DNA of 64,000 nucleotides, from contig NZ_JALEBH010000001.1 in NCBI RefSeq assembly GCF_022758885.1, positions 1,550,001-1,614,000 of the forward strand. The letters run 5' to 3'. Below the pieces are notes generated by a model. That model was not told the DNA's origin. It worked only from the letters and a program-made list of their open reading frames with translations, and searched no databases. Origin of the DNA: Sphingobium sp. BYY-5. Lineage in GTDB: Bacteria > Pseudomonadota > Alphaproteobacteria > Sphingomonadales > Sphingomonadaceae. Below, in pieces: positions 53,543 through 63,544 of this stretch. Each line of letters opens with the position of its first letter. Positions within the stretch are counted from its first letter, which is position 1. A program made the position numbers and the translations under genes.

Positions 53543-54202
53543 CTAGCGCCCGACAAGCGCGATCCGCAGCAGCCGCAGCGCCAGCCCGCGCGGCATCCCC
53601 GCAGGCGCGCCCCGCCCCGCCAGCACATCCGCCCGCGCCAGCGTGAAGGCGATCCGCAGCGGCTTCCATGCCCTCGGCCAGCGCGCGCCCTCGACCTGCG
53701 GCAACAGCTCGCGCGCCTGCCCCAGCGCGGCCTGCGCCAGCGCCACATCATCGACATGCCCCGCCAGATCCCACAGCGCCCAGACCTGCCCCGCCGCCGT
53801 CAGCCATGCGGGCGCATCCTCCGCATCGGCGAGCGCCCGGAACAGCCCGCCTCCACGCCCCACGGCATAATCGCGCAGGCCCTGCGCATCAATGTCCGGT
53901 TCGACCACCAGCACTTCCCAGCCGTCGATGATCGCGACCAGCCCCGGCGCGGCCATCGCCCCGGTCGCGCGCATCGCGTCGACCACCGGCTCGCCGCGTC
54001 CCTTGCGGTTGTCCGCGTCGTCGATCACATCATTCCACCAGGCCAGCCGCATCTGGCCGATCGTCCGATCGCTGGTGGTGCGGGCGACCTTCGCAAGCCG
54101 CCCGTCAAAGCCCCAGATCGCCCGATGCCGCTCCGCCTGCGCACCGGCATGGGCCGCCAGCAGGATCGCGAGCGGCGGCAAGCCATCCTCCGCCCCACTC
54201 AT
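53543..54202 (-). CDS. Squalene/phytoene synthase-like protein without clear Asp-rich motifs
   Basis: 219 residues, shorter than the usual 270-300. AERHRAIWGFDGRLAKVARTTSDRTIGQMRLAWWNDVI and the RALADAEDAPAWLTAAGQVWAL helices resemble the alphaproteobacterial squalene/phytoene synthase family (also NDUFAF6-like). The two D-x-x-x-D metal-binding motifs are not present in clear form (DDAD at the first position, none at the second), so it is probably not an active prenyl synthase; an assembly or scaffold role like that of NDUFAF6 is possible. Divergent from the Tad genes. Confidence 0.7.
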   Translation of the reverse strand: MSGAEDGLPPLAILLAAHAGAQAERHRAIWGFDGRLAKVARTTSDRTIGQMRLAWWNDVIDDADNRKGRGEPVVDAMRATGAMAAPGLVAIIDGWEVLVVEPDIDAQGLRDYAVGRGGGLFRALADAEDAPAWLTAAGQVWALWDLAGHVDDVALAQAALGQARELLPQVEGARWPRAWKPLRIAFTLARADVLAGRGAPAGMPRGLALRLLRIALVGR

Positions 54203-54236
54203 CGCACACCATGGGATATGCCAGGGGCTACGCGGA

Positions 54237-54255
54237 TTATCGGTCCTTTAACCAT
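54237..54255. promoter_or_regulatory. CtrA-like box upstream of the Tad operon
   Basis: TTAT-N7-TTAACCAT, one mismatch from the Caulobacter CtrA consensus TTAA-N7-TTAACCAT. It lies 94 bases upstream of the TadG-like gene, in the divergent spacer. Confidence 0.45.
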
Positions 54256-54348
54256 CTTCCTCATACACATTCTAACCGGTCCGCACGCATAGGGCATGAT
54301 TGCAACCGGCCCTGTCGAAAGGGCGTCGCGGGGATCGATGGGATAGCT

Positions 54349-55992
54349 ATGGGTTGGGCATCTGACAATCATAAGGGTCTTCTGGCACGGCTGCTGCGAA
54401 ATGAGGCCGGCAATACCATCGCCATCATCGCAGCGGCCCTGATCCCGCTCGCTGGCATGGTCGGCGGCGCCGTGGACATCAGCCGCGGCTACCTCGCCCA
54501 GACGCGCCTGCAACAGGCCTGCGACGCCGGCGTCCTCGCGGGCCGCAAGGCGATGGGGTCGAGCGGCGTGCTGAGCGATTCGGTGACGGGCGAGGTGACA
54601 AAATTTGTACGGTTCAACTTCCCCAGCACCTATCTGGGCACGCCGCCCAACATCACCGTCGCGCCCACGCTCGGCGCCAACGACACAATCCAGTTGACGC
54701 TGGCCTCCAGCGTGCCGACCGCAGTGATGGGGTTGTTCGGCAAGGCCAATATGGCAATCACCGCAAGCTGCACCGCGCGCAACGACTATAGCAATATCGA
54801 CATCGTGCTGGTGTTGGACGTGACCGGATCGATGGGCTGCAAGCCGGAGTGGTCCGAACAAACATGCCAAAATAACGCAAAATACGTCACCACAAATATT
54901 CCAGGCATGGGCAAGTCCATGCGTTATGTCGAAGAGGTGGTAGAGAACTCCATCAACGTCTCGCGCATACAGGCGTTGCGCACGGCGCTCGCCAGCCTGC
55001 AAACGCAGATGGCCACGATCGAAACCCAGTTCAACATGACTGAAGAGGGCAAACGCAAGCGTGTCCGCTGGGCAATCGTACCTTTCGCGCAGATGGTCAA
55101 TGCCGGCTTCAGCACCGGCAGCGCCGGCACAACGCTCTGGTCACGCCAGCCGAGTTGGTTCAATACCACGGGTACTTACTATAACGACCGCACGCCTGGC
55201 ACCAGCGTTGGCCATAGCAATACGTGGATGACCAGCACATGGGACGGTTGCGTCGAAGAACGCCGGACGAGCAACACCATCACAAAGACATCGGGGCATT
55301 CCATTCCCGACAATCTTCCGAGCACGGCCGACGACCTGAAATTTGATACCAGCCCGACGTCAACCCAAACGCGATGGACGGTGGCTGATCCTGCCAGTTC
55401 AGGCAGTGCAGGCAGTACAGGTTATGCCTGCCCCAAGCCGATGCGTGAGTTGGCGCCGATGACAGCGACAGATTTCAACAATTATTTTGCGTTCGACAAC
55501 GGTTTCATCGCCAATGGCGGCACCTATCTGGACACCGGCCTTCTTTGGGCTGCCCGCCTTCTGTCTAGGACTGGTCTGTGGCGAGACGATAATCCGACCC
55601 TTTATCATACCTTCCCCATCTCGCGTTACGTCATCTTCATGACGGACGGCCAAATGCAGACCGGCACCAGCACATATTCCACCAGCTACTCGTCCCATGG
55701 GCCGGAACGCTATGCCCTGCGTGTCACCACGAACGGCACGACCAGTCAGAATAACAGCAATCGCACGGCGCGGATGCTGATGACCTGCACGGCGATCAAG
55801 AATATGGACGTGAAGATCTATTCCATATCCTTTAGTTCCGGATCTACGCTCAGTTCTGACCTCATAAACTGTTCCTCCTCGACCAATACGATCAATCCGG
55901 AATTTGCATACAAGGCAGACAATAGCGCGCAATTAAACAAGGTCTTCCGCGACATCGGGGAGAATATCGGGTCGTTGAGGCTGTCGCAGTGA
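54349..55992 (+). CDS. TadG-like pilus assembly protein with von Willebrand A domain
   Basis: 547 residues from the ATG at 54349. The N-terminus RNEAGNTIAIIAAALIPLAGMVGGAVDISRGYL is the Flp-pilin-like hydrophobic segment of TadE/TadG proteins (prepilin-type membrane helix), with LQQACDAGVLAGRKAM after it. From about residue 148 there is a von Willebrand factor A domain: NIDIVLVLDVTGSMG (MIDAS D-x-T-G-S) and, much later, RYVIFMTDGQMQTG. A large insertion (about 170-410, Thr/Ser-rich) separates the MIDAS parts. It overlaps the next gene by four bases. Confidence 0.88.
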   Translation: MGWASDNHKGLLARLLRNEAGNTIAIIAAALIPLAGMVGGAVDISRGYLAQTRLQQACDAGVLAGRKAMGSSGVLSDSVTGEVTKFVRFNFPSTYLGTPPNITVAPTLGANDTIQLTLASSVPTAVMGLFGKANMAITASCTARNDYSNIDIVLVLDVTGSMGCKPEWSEQTCQNNAKYVTTNIPGMGKSMRYVEEVVENSINVSRIQALRTALASLQTQMATIETQFNMTEEGKRKRVRWAIVPFAQMVNAGFSTGSAGTTLWSRQPSWFNTTGTYYNDRTPGTSVGHSNTWMTSTWDGCVEERRTSNTITKTSGHSIPDNLPSTADDLKFDTSPTSTQTRWTVADPASSGSAGSTGYACPKPMRELAPMTATDFNNYFAFDNGFIANGGTYLDTGLLWAARLLSRTGLWRDDNPTLYHTFPISRYVIFMTDGQMQTGTSTYSTSYSSHGPERYALRVTTNGTTSQNNSNRTARMLMTCTAIKNMDVKIYSISFSSGSTLSSDLINCSSSTNTINPEFAYKADNSAQLNKVFRDIGENIGSLRLSQ

Positions 55993-56585
55993 CGATCCTC
56001 CCCTCCCGCCTCCGGCTGTTGCTTGGGGATCGGCGCGGCGCATCCGTTCCGGAATTCGCGCTGATCCTCCTGCCGCTCTGCTTCATCCTCTTCGGCGGGC
56101 TGGAAATGGGCTATCAGATCTATGTCCGTTCGGTCATGCTGGGCGCGCTGGAGCGCGCTTCCCGCCTTACCACCGTCCAGACCGTCGATAGCACAACGAT
56201 CGAAAGCGACATCGAAACCACCATCAAGCGCGTCGTGCCCAGCGCTTCGGTCGAAACGACCAAGAGCAGTTTCTACCAGTACAGCAATATCAACGCGATG
56301 GAGCGGCTGACCAAGGACGCGAATGGCAATGGCGTGCTCGACAGCGGCGATTGCTGGGAGGATGTCAACAATAACGGGATACGGGACGTGGCGACGACCG
56401 GCCTCAACGGCATAGGCGGCGCCGACGACATCGTGCGTTACAATACGGTCGTCACCTATAACCGCATCCTGCCGCTCTTTCGCTTCATCGGCATCGGCAA
56501 CATAGCGACGCTGACCGCTTCAACGATGATGCGGCGCCAGCCCTACGAAGTGCAGACCATCCCCACACCAAAGTGCAAGGCATGA
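55989..56585 (+). CDS. TadE-like minor pseudopilin (first)
   Basis: 198 residues from the GTG at 55989, which overlaps the previous TGA. The N-terminal GDRRGASVPEFALILLPLCFILFGGLEMGYQIYVRS matches the TadE signature (G-x-x-x-V/A-E-F-A-x-x-x-P hydrophobic helix). The rest is a beta-rich extracytoplasmic domain with a D-x-N-x-N-G calcium-loop-like run (DANGNGVLDSGDCWEDVNNNGIRDV), resembling dockerin/EF-hand-like loops. Probably a minor subunit of the Flp pilus. Confidence 0.85.
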   Translation: MTILPSRLRLLLGDRRGASVPEFALILLPLCFILFGGLEMGYQIYVRSVMLGALERASRLTTVQTVDSTTIESDIETTIKRVVPSASVETTKSSFYQYSNINAMERLTKDANGNGVLDSGDCWEDVNNNGIRDVATTGLNGIGGADDIVRYNTVVTYNRILPLFRFIGIGNIATLTASTMMRRQPYEVQTIPTPKCKA

Positions 56586-57208
56586 ACAGGATATATAAGA
56601 GGCTGCGGCGCAATGCCGATGGCGTGGCCGCGGTCGAATTCGCCCTGGCCCTCCCCGTGCTTGTAGGGCTGACCATGTATGGCATGGAAGCCGCCAACAT
56701 GGCCTTCACCTCGCAGAAGCTGGGCGACATCGCCACGCTGACGGCGGACAGCGTCTCGCGCATCCGCCTGTCGATCAACAATGGCGACGTGACGGACGCG
56801 CTGGGCGGCATCAAGATATTGGGCGACACTATCGACCTGCGCAATCGGGGACGGATAATCGTATCCAGCGTCCAGCCGGTGCTCGACAATTCCGGCAATT
56901 TGACGAACCAGAAAGTGCGATGGCAGCGATGTGCCGGCGCGCTGGTCAAGGATTCGCCCTATGCGGTGAACACCAACCTGGGGGCGGAGGGCATCGGCGC
57001 CACCAATCGCAAGATTGCCGTGTCCAAGGACAGCGAGATGATCTTCGTCGAGGTTTATTATACCTACAGGCCGCTCGTTTCCTCGGCCTTTTTCGGCACG
57101 CCGCAAATGTCCGCGGTCGCCGCGATGAGCGTGCGCGAACGATCCAGCAACGATATCAACACGACCGGCACCAATTCGCCCTGCGGAACGGGAAGCTACG
57201 CCGCCTGA
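56582..57208 (+). CDS. TadE-like minor pseudopilin (second)
   Basis: 208 residues from the ATG at 56582 (ATGA overlap with the preceding gene). N-terminal RRNADGVAAVEFALALPVLVGLTMYGMEAANMAFTSQKLGD is again the TadE-type helix. The following part (IRLSINNGDVTDALGGIKILGDTIDL...) is soluble and beta-rich, with a conserved Cys in KVRWQRCAGALVKD and a second in SPCGTG near the end. The three genes tadG-tadE-tadE are tightly coupled, without the ATPase and other tad genes, which must lie elsewhere. Confidence 0.84.
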   Translation: MNRIYKRLRRNADGVAAVEFALALPVLVGLTMYGMEAANMAFTSQKLGDIATLTADSVSRIRLSINNGDVTDALGGIKILGDTIDLRNRGRIIVSSVQPVLDNSGNLTNQKVRWQRCAGALVKDSPYAVNTNLGAEGIGATNRKIAVSKDSEMIFVEVYYTYRPLVSSAFFGTPQMSAVAAMSVRERSSNDINTTGTNSPCGTGSYAA

Positions 57209-57285
57209 CGGGCAGGAAGAGGGCGAGCATGGCGTTTGCAAACTCAGGCCCATGAAGCATTCGAGAAGGATCAAGGACGACCCTG

Positions 57286-57409
57286 AAAATCCTCCCCTGT
57301 AAGGGGAGGGGGACCACGAAGTGGTGGAGGGGTGTCACCCTATCGAGAGCGGGACACCCCTCCGTCAGGCGCTTCGCGCCTGCCACCTCCCCTGCCAGGG
57401 GAGGATTTT
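57286..57409. repeat. Large palindromic repeat (AAAATCCTCCCCT ends)
   Basis: AAAATCCTCCCCT (57286-57298) is inverted at 57397-57409; inside, GGGGAGGGGG, CCACGAAGTGGTGG and a GGGTGTC/GACACCC pair also form stems, as do GGCGCTTCGCGCC near 57370. It lies after the Tad operon and may end it. The gap 57209-57555 holds this element and the next terminator only. Confidence 0.82.
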
Positions 57410-57470
57410 CTTATGGCTCGCCCCCCTATCCATATTTGGGGTGTATGTTTGCAAACGCCATAATCACCAA

Positions 57471-57510
57471 AAAAAAGGGGCGGTTCCATCGCATGGAACC
57501 GCCCTTTTTT
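57471..57510. terminator. Bidirectional terminator between the Tad repeat and pdhB
   Basis: AAAAAAG then GGGCGGTTCCAT (57478-57489), loop CGC, ATGGAACCGCCC (57493-57504), TTTTTT. A perfect 12-bp stem; on the minus strand it ends the pdhA-pdhB transcript 45 bases after the pdhB stop. Confidence 0.92.
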
Positions 57511-57555
57511 CCTGTCGCCAATGAAGCGCCATGTTCGGCGCGTCACGCATCCGCC

Positions 57556-58908
57556 TTACTTGTAGCAGACCTTCTTCGCCGCCTCGACCACGCGGGCCGC
57601 GTCGATCAGCGCCGCCTTTTCAAGGTTGGCGGCATAGGGCAGCGGCACGTCCTCGTTGGTGACGCGCAGCACTGGGGCGTCAAGATCGTCGAAGCCCTTT
57701 TCCATGACCACGGCGGCGATTTCGGACGCGATCGAGCAGGTCGGCCAGCCTTCTTCCACCACGACCAGGCGGTTGGTCTTCTTCAGGCTCTCCAGCACCG
57801 TCGCCGTGTCGAGCGGGCGCAGCGTGCGCAGGTCGATCACCTCGGCATCGATGCCCTCGCCCGCCAGCCTCTCGGCGGCTTCGAGCGCCAGACCGACGCC
57901 GATCGAATAGCTGACCAGGGTCACGTCCTTGCCCGAACGCACGATCCGCGCCTTGCCGATCGGCAGGACATAATCGTCCACCTTGGGCACGTCGAAGCTG
58001 CGGCCATAGACCAGCTCGTTCTCAAGGAAGACGACCGGATCGTTGGAGCGGATCGCGGCCTTGAGCAGGCCCTTGGCGTCGGCTGCGTCATAGGGCGCGA
58101 TGACGATCAGGCCGGGGACGGCCGCATACCAGGGACCATAATTCTGGCTGTGCTGCGCGCCGACGCGGCTGGCCGCGCCGTTGGGGCCACGGAACACGAT
58201 CGGGCAGCGCATCTGGCCGCCGGACATATAGTTGGTCTTGGCCGCCGAGTTGATGATGTGGTCGATCGCCTGCATGGCGAAGTTGAACGTCATGAACTCG
58301 ACGATCGGGCGCAGGCCGCCCATGGCCGCGCCCGCACCGATGCCGGCAAAGCCATATTCGGTGATCGGCGTGTCGATGACACGCTTGTCGCCAAACTCGT
58401 CGAGCAGGCCCTGAGTCACCTTATAGGCGCCCTGATATTCGGCCACTTCCTCGCCCATGACGAAGACGCGCTCATCCTTGCGCATTTCTTCGGCCATCGC
58501 GTCGCGCAGCGCTTCGCGGACGGTCGTCTTCACATATTCGGTGCCTGCCGGAATGGCGGGGTCCTGGACCGACGCCTTCACTTCGGACACCGGCTTAGCC
58601 GCGACAGGCGCAGGAGCCGCTTCCACCTTGGGCGCTGCAACTGCTGGCGCGTGAGCAGCTTCGCCGCCCTCGCCCGCCATCTCGGCGATGACGGTGCCGA
58701 CCTTCACGCCCTCGGTGCCTTCGGCGATGACGATCTTGCCGATCTTGCCTTCATCGACGGCTTCGAATTCCATCGTCGCCTTGTCGGTCTCGATCTCGGC
58801 AAGAATGTCGCCGGACTTCACTTCGTCACCTTCCTTCACCAGCCACTTGGCCAGCGTGCCCTCTTCCATCGTCGGCGAGAGCGCCGGCATCTTGATTGCG
58901 ATACCCAT
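57556..58908 (-). CDS. pdhB: Pyruvate dehydrogenase E1 component subunit beta with N-terminal lipoyl domain
   Basis: 450 residues. N-terminal lipoyl domain (1-78, lipoyl-lysine K43 in ETDKATME), a Pro/Ala linker (about 85-125), then the transketolase-type E1 beta: [90 protein letters not shown] [21 protein letters not shown]. The lipoyl domain on E1 beta is typical of alphaproteobacteria. It forms E1 with PdhA and decarboxylates pyruvate for E2. The ATG overlaps the pdhA TAA by one base (TAATG). Confidence 0.97.
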   Translation of the reverse strand: MGIAIKMPALSPTMEEGTLAKWLVKEGDEVKSGDILAEIETDKATMEFEAVDEGKIGKIVIAEGTEGVKVGTVIAEMAGEGGEAAHAPAVAAPKVEAAPAPVAAKPVSEVKASVQDPAIPAGTEYVKTTVREALRDAMAEEMRKDERVFVMGEEVAEYQGAYKVTQGLLDEFGDKRVIDTPITEYGFAGIGAGAAMGGLRPIVEFMTFNFAMQAIDHIINSAAKTNYMSGGQMRCPIVFRGPNGAASRVGAQHSQNYGPWYAAVPGLIVIAPYDAADAKGLLKAAIRSNDPVVFLENELVYGRSFDVPKVDDYVLPIGKARIVRSGKDVTLVSYSIGVGLALEAAERLAGEGIDAEVIDLRTLRPLDTATVLESLKKTNRLVVVEEGWPTCSIASEIAAVVMEKGFDDLDAPVLRVTNEDVPLPYAANLEKAALIDAARVVEAAKKVCYK

Positions 58909-59981
58909 TAATATTGCTCCACCAGCACGTCGGTATAGAGTTCAGCCATCTCAGGTTCGGGCGAGGTTTCGGCGAAATCGGCCGCTTCGGCGACGATCTT
59001 GCGGATATCCTGGTCGATCACCTTGATGTCTTCCTCGCTGACGCCGGCCTCGATCAGATATTTCTTCACGCCTTCGATCGGGTCGCTATTGTCGCGCATC
59101 GCCTGCACTTCCTCACGCGACCGGTACTTGGCCGGATCGGACATGGAGTGACCGCGATAGCGATAGGTCTTCATTTCCAGCAGGATCGGGCCGTTGCCGT
59201 CCTGCACCCATTTCAGCGCCTCTTCGGTCGCGCCGCGTACGGCCAGCACATCCATGCCGTCGACCTGGATGCCGGGGATGCGGAAGCTTTCGCCACGGCG
59301 ATAGAGCTGGTCTTCCGCCGACGAGCGGTTGACGCTGGTGCCCATGGCATACTGGTTGTTCTCGATCACGAAGATGATCGGAAGCTTCCAAAGCTCGGCC
59401 ATGTTGAACGATTCGTAGACCTGGCCCTGGTTGGCCGCGCCGTCACCGAAATAGGCGACGCAGACGCCGCCATCATTGTTATACTTGTGCGCGAAGCCCA
59501 GGCCTGCGCCCAGCGACACCTGCGCACCGACGATGCCATGGCCGCCGAAGAATTTATGCTCGACGCTGAACATGTGCATCGAACCGCCCTTGCCGCGCGA
59601 AATGCCGGCTTCACGGCCGGTCAGTTCGGCCATGATGACCTTGGGATCGATGCCATAGGCAAGCATGTGACCATGATCGCGATAGCCGGTGATAACGCTG
59701 TCCTTGCCGGGCTGCAGCGCGGACTGGATGCCGACGGCAACCGCTTCCTGGCCGATATAGAGGTGACAGAAACCACCGATCAGGCCCAGGCCGTACAATT
59801 GGCCGGCTTTTTCCTCGAAACGGCGGATGAGGACCATCTGCCGATAAAATTCCAGCAATTCTTCCTTGCTGGCCTTATAGTCGGTGGGCGTTTCGGGGCG
59901 AGGCCGATTATGGTCCGCTCCGGCGGGCGCGTCGGCCTTTGCCTTTGCGCGCGAAGGACGCGGCGTCGTTGGTTTCGCCAA
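58908..59981 (-). CDS. pdhA: Pyruvate dehydrogenase E1 component subunit alpha
   Basis: 357 residues from the TTG at 59981 (AGGATAAGAGCC upstream; no ATG in the frame fits). Lys/Pro/Arg-rich head ([19 protein letters not shown]), then E1 alpha core: [51 protein letters not shown], the thiamine diphosphate motif [20 protein letters not shown]...ENN, and the Ser loop [16 protein letters not shown]. It is coupled to pdhB downstream. Regulation of PDH by a kinase is not expected here. Confidence 0.96.
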   Translation of the reverse strand: MAKPTTPRPSRAKAKADAPAGADHNRPRPETPTDYKASKEELLEFYRQMVLIRRFEEKAGQLYGLGLIGGFCHLYIGQEAVAVGIQSALQPGKDSVITGYRDHGHMLAYGIDPKVIMAELTGREAGISRGKGGSMHMFSVEHKFFGGHGIVGAQVSLGAGLGFAHKYNNDGGVCVAYFGDGAANQGQVYESFNMAELWKLPIIFVIENNQYAMGTSVNRSSAEDQLYRRGESFRIPGIQVDGMDVLAVRGATEEALKWVQDGNGPILLEMKTYRYRGHSMSDPAKYRSREEVQAMRDNSDPIEGVKKYLIEAGVSEEDIKVIDQDIRKIVAEAADFAETSPEPEMAELYTDVLVEQY

Positions 59982-60194
59982 GGCTCTTATCCTTTTGCGT
60001 GGGTAGGATGGAAGGAAGGCCGATATAGCGGCAGAGTTGCATATATTGCAACTGCGCACGCCGCGGAATCCGGGCAGAAACGATAGATATAGCGCAAATT
60101 TAATGGGGCGCGACATGCCGTGCGGAGCGCGCGGCGAACCGGATGTTTCCAAGTTTTTGCCGGAACGCGATTTTTTGCGATCAAACGGATTCGC

Positions 60195-60506
60195 TCAGTT
60201 GAGCGGAACGATCACTTCATCATGGTGGATCACGCCCAGTTGGCGGCGGATCAATTCGTCCGACAGGTCGGGATCGACGCGGCGCGGGTCCAGCAAATCG
60301 ACCCTGTTGCGCAGTTCCGCGCGGGCTTCCTGAGTCTTCTTGAGTTCGACCTGCGCCTGACGCAATTGGCGGGTATAATCCCCCCAGGCAAGGACGCCGT
60401 TCGACCCCAGCACGACATAGCCCGCGAAGAACAGCAGCAGCAAAAGCGCGATCGCCGGACCGAAGGCCGATGCCAATAGCAGTCGAAGTTTCGCGATATG
60501 CGCCAT
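60195..60506 (-). CDS. ftsB: FtsB/DivIC-like septum formation protein
   Basis: 103 residues. Single transmembrane helix near the N-terminus (AIALLLLLFFAGYVVLGSNG), then a coiled coil (DYTRQLRQAQVELKKTQEARAELRNRVDLLD) and the conserved end IRRQLGVIHHDEVIVPLN with the bacterial FtsB-type (V/I)-x-x-x-E-(L/V)-V/I pattern. FtsB with FtsL and FtsQ links the early and late divisome. In alphaproteobacteria it commonly sits between eno and the pdh genes, as here. Confidence 0.88.
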   Translation of the reverse strand: MAHIAKLRLLLASAFGPAIALLLLLFFAGYVVLGSNGVLAWGDYTRQLRQAQVELKKTQEARAELRNRVDLLDPRRVDPDLSDELIRRQLGVIHHDEVIVPLN

Positions 60507-60530
60507 AGATCGATGGAATCACAGCAAAAG

Positions 60531-60568
60531 GCCGGCCGCAAGTGAAAAATCATCAACTTGCGACCGGC
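60531..60568 (-). terminator. Terminator of eno
   Basis: On the minus strand GCCGGTCGCAAGT, loop of twelve bases, ACTTGCGGCCGGC then CTTTTG. Perfect 13-bp stem if one U-G pair is allowed; 30 bases after the eno stop. Confidence 0.8.
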
Positions 60569-60597
60569 TGATCATATTGGCCATCAAGGACCGGGGA

Positions 60598-61893
<1,296 letters not shown>

Positions 61894-62006
61894 TCACGGT
61901 GGCCGGACGCCTGTTTCGCGCCCCGCTTAGCCAGCACCTCCCGCCTTGGCAATGCGGGGGGTTGCCACGACGCAAAAAATGCCGATGCTCAAAATGTAAC
62001 GGCAAC

Positions 62007-62032
62007 GGAACTGTAGGCCGCCGCGAAGCATT
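62007..62032 (+). promoter_or_regulatory. EcfG-type (general stress sigma) promoter candidate
   Basis: GGAAC (62007-62011), 17-base spacer, CATT (62029-62032); the alphaproteobacterial EcfG consensus is GGAAC-N16/18-CGTT. It lies 66 bases upstream of the first gene of the small-protein run and 135 bases upstream of the divergent eno start. Confidence 0.5.
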
Positions 62033-62097
62033 AGGAGCATGACCCCGCCGCGTCCCGCGCGGCCGCCATGCTGGACATGAAAGGGAGATTGAGGACG

Positions 62098-62739
62098 ATG
62101 GCCGACACACCGGAAACCCCGCCCGTCAAGCGCGTGAAGAAGACCCCTGCGGCCAAGCCCGCCGCCAAATCCGTAGCCAAATCCGTCGGGGCCAAGCCGG
62201 CCAAGGCCAGCGCCGCCGCCGTGAAGGCCGCGCCAGTCAAGAAGGCCGCGACCCGCAAGGCGCCCGCGCCCAAAAAGTCGAGCAATGGCACCGCCGCCGC
62301 CCAGGGCTGGACCGCGCAGATCGCCCCGATCAAGGAACAGGCCGAAAAGGCCGCGAAAGCCGCAGCCGACAAGATCCATTCGGTCGACTGGAAGGCGCAT
62401 ATCGACCCGATCAAGGAGCAGGCGGGCAAGACCGCCAAGTCCGCCGCCGGCGTCGCCAAGGACAAGACCGGCACCGCCATGCAAAGCCTGGCAAAGCTGA
62501 TTTCCGACACCGCCGGCACGGTCGACGCCAAGCTGGGACCGCAATATGGCGACTATGCGCGCCAGGCCGCCGAGCAGGTCGCGGGCGCCGCGAACAAGCT
62601 GGAAAGCAAGGATGTCGACCAGTTGATGGGCGAAGCGCGCGATTTCGTGCGCAAAAGCCCCGCCGTCGCCATCGGCGCCGCCGCCGTGGTCGGCTATGTC
62701 CTGATGCGCCTTGCCAAGGGGTCCGACGACAAGGCATGA
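62098..62739 (+). CDS. Lys/Ala/Pro-rich protein with C-terminal membrane helix (YqjD/DUF883-like)
   Basis: 213 residues from the ATG at 62098 (GAGG upstream; ATG 62068 would add ten). The first 75 residues resemble histone H1-type tails (KKTPAAKPAAKSVAKSV, APVKKAATRKAPAPKK). The middle consists of helical repeats (AQIAPIKEQAEKAAKAAADK, DPIKEQAGKTAKSAAG), and the C-terminus is RDFVRKSPAVAIGAAAVVGYVLMRLAKG, a tail anchor similar to that of YqjD/ElaB proteins. It probably sits on the inner membrane with a basic part able to contact nucleic acid or ribosomes (inference from YqjD). Confidence 0.72.
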   Translation: MADTPETPPVKRVKKTPAAKPAAKSVAKSVGAKPAKASAAAVKAAPVKKAATRKAPAPKKSSNGTAAAQGWTAQIAPIKEQAEKAAKAAADKIHSVDWKAHIDPIKEQAGKTAKSAAGVAKDKTGTAMQSLAKLISDTAGTVDAKLGPQYGDYARQAAEQVAGAANKLESKDVDQLMGEARDFVRKSPAVAIGAAAVVGYVLMRLAKGSDDKA

Positions 62740-62840
62740 GAGCGGGCTTGAAATCAGGCCCGATTCATCGGACCTGATCGTCGGACACCTGTCCGGTCCC
62801 ATCCCCACGCACAGGCCCGCTAGGCGGGGCGGAGGGTCGT

Positions 62841-63230
62841 TTGATTGAGCAGCCAGCGGAAACGGCGGTGACGCCGCACGCCGACGGGCAGGAAGAGGCC
62901 GCGCACGACGAATCGGTGCGCGACGCCTTCACGCGTCTTTATGAGGATGCGCGCGCCTATGCGGCCGCCGAAGCGGACAGGCAAAAGCTGCGCGCCGGCA
63001 TCGTCGCGACGGCGGTGCGCAACGCTGCGATCTTCGGCCTGGTCGCGCTGATCCTGGTGTTCGCCAGCCTGCTCGCCTTACTGGTCGGCCTCATCCTGGC
63101 GCTGCAACCCAGCCTCGGCACGCTCGGCGCAACGCTGGCGGTGGTGGGCGGCGGGCTGCTGATCGCCGTCCTGCTGCTGCTGCTGGCCAGAGGTTGCATC
63201 GCCCGCATGAAGAAGACGATACTGCCATGA
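62841..63230 (+). CDS. Phage_holin_3_6/YqjE-like membrane protein
   Basis: 129 residues from the TTG at 62841, with an excellent GGAGGGTCG upstream. Acidic head (ADGQEEAAHDESVRDAF), helix TRLYEDARAYAAAEADRQKLRA, then two transmembrane helices (AAIFGLVALILVFASLLALLVGLILAL and LGATLAVVGGGLLIAVLLLLLARG). This is the layout of the Phage_holin_3_6 family (DUF1469), which includes E. coli YqjE. It is not evidence for a prophage. It couples to the next gene by ATGA. Confidence 0.83.
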   Translation: MIEQPAETAVTPHADGQEEAAHDESVRDAFTRLYEDARAYAAAEADRQKLRAGIVATAVRNAAIFGLVALILVFASLLALLVGLILALQPSLGTLGATLAVVGGGLLIAVLLLLLARGCIARMKKTILP

Positions 63231-63544
63231 ACCAAGAAACGGCCTATCGCGAAGCCTGCGCGCGCGCCGAGGAGCAGCGCGCCCGGCTGATCGACAGCAC
63301 GCAGGCGGCGGTGGCAAGGGTCGCACCCGACCGGCTGAAGCAGGACGCAATCGGCAAGGCGAAGGCCAGCGCGCTCCAAGGCGTCGCTTTTGTCACCGCC
63401 AAGATGCAGAAGCGTCCCGTCGCAATCGGCGCAGCGGCCACCGCCTTCGGCCTCTTCCTCATGCGTCGGCCGCTGGCGGCACTTTTCAGTCGGCTGTACG
63501 TTCGCTTCAGGAACAGACAAACCGACCTTACGGAGATTGATTGA
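63227..63544 (+). CDS. YqjK-like small protein with C-terminal hydrophobic helix
   Basis: 105 residues from the ATG at 63227, which overlaps the previous stop. Helical head (QETAYREACARAEEQRARLIDSTQAAVARVAPDRLKQDAIGKAKASALQGVAF), a RPVAIGAAATAFGLFLMRRPLAALF anchor and a basic tail. The order after the holin-type gene resembles YqjK in E. coli. The TGA of this gene overlaps the next ATG (TGATG). Confidence 0.72.
   Translation: MNQETAYREACARAEEQRARLIDSTQAAVARVAPDRLKQDAIGKAKASALQGVAFVTAKMQKRPVAIGAAATAFGLFLMRRPLAALFSRLYVRFRNRQTDLTEID

Noticed and set aside
62841..63230. Phage holin as sign of a prophage
   Set aside because: The family name is historical; the gene sits in a run of YqjD/YqjK-like genes, and no phage structural or integrase gene is present.
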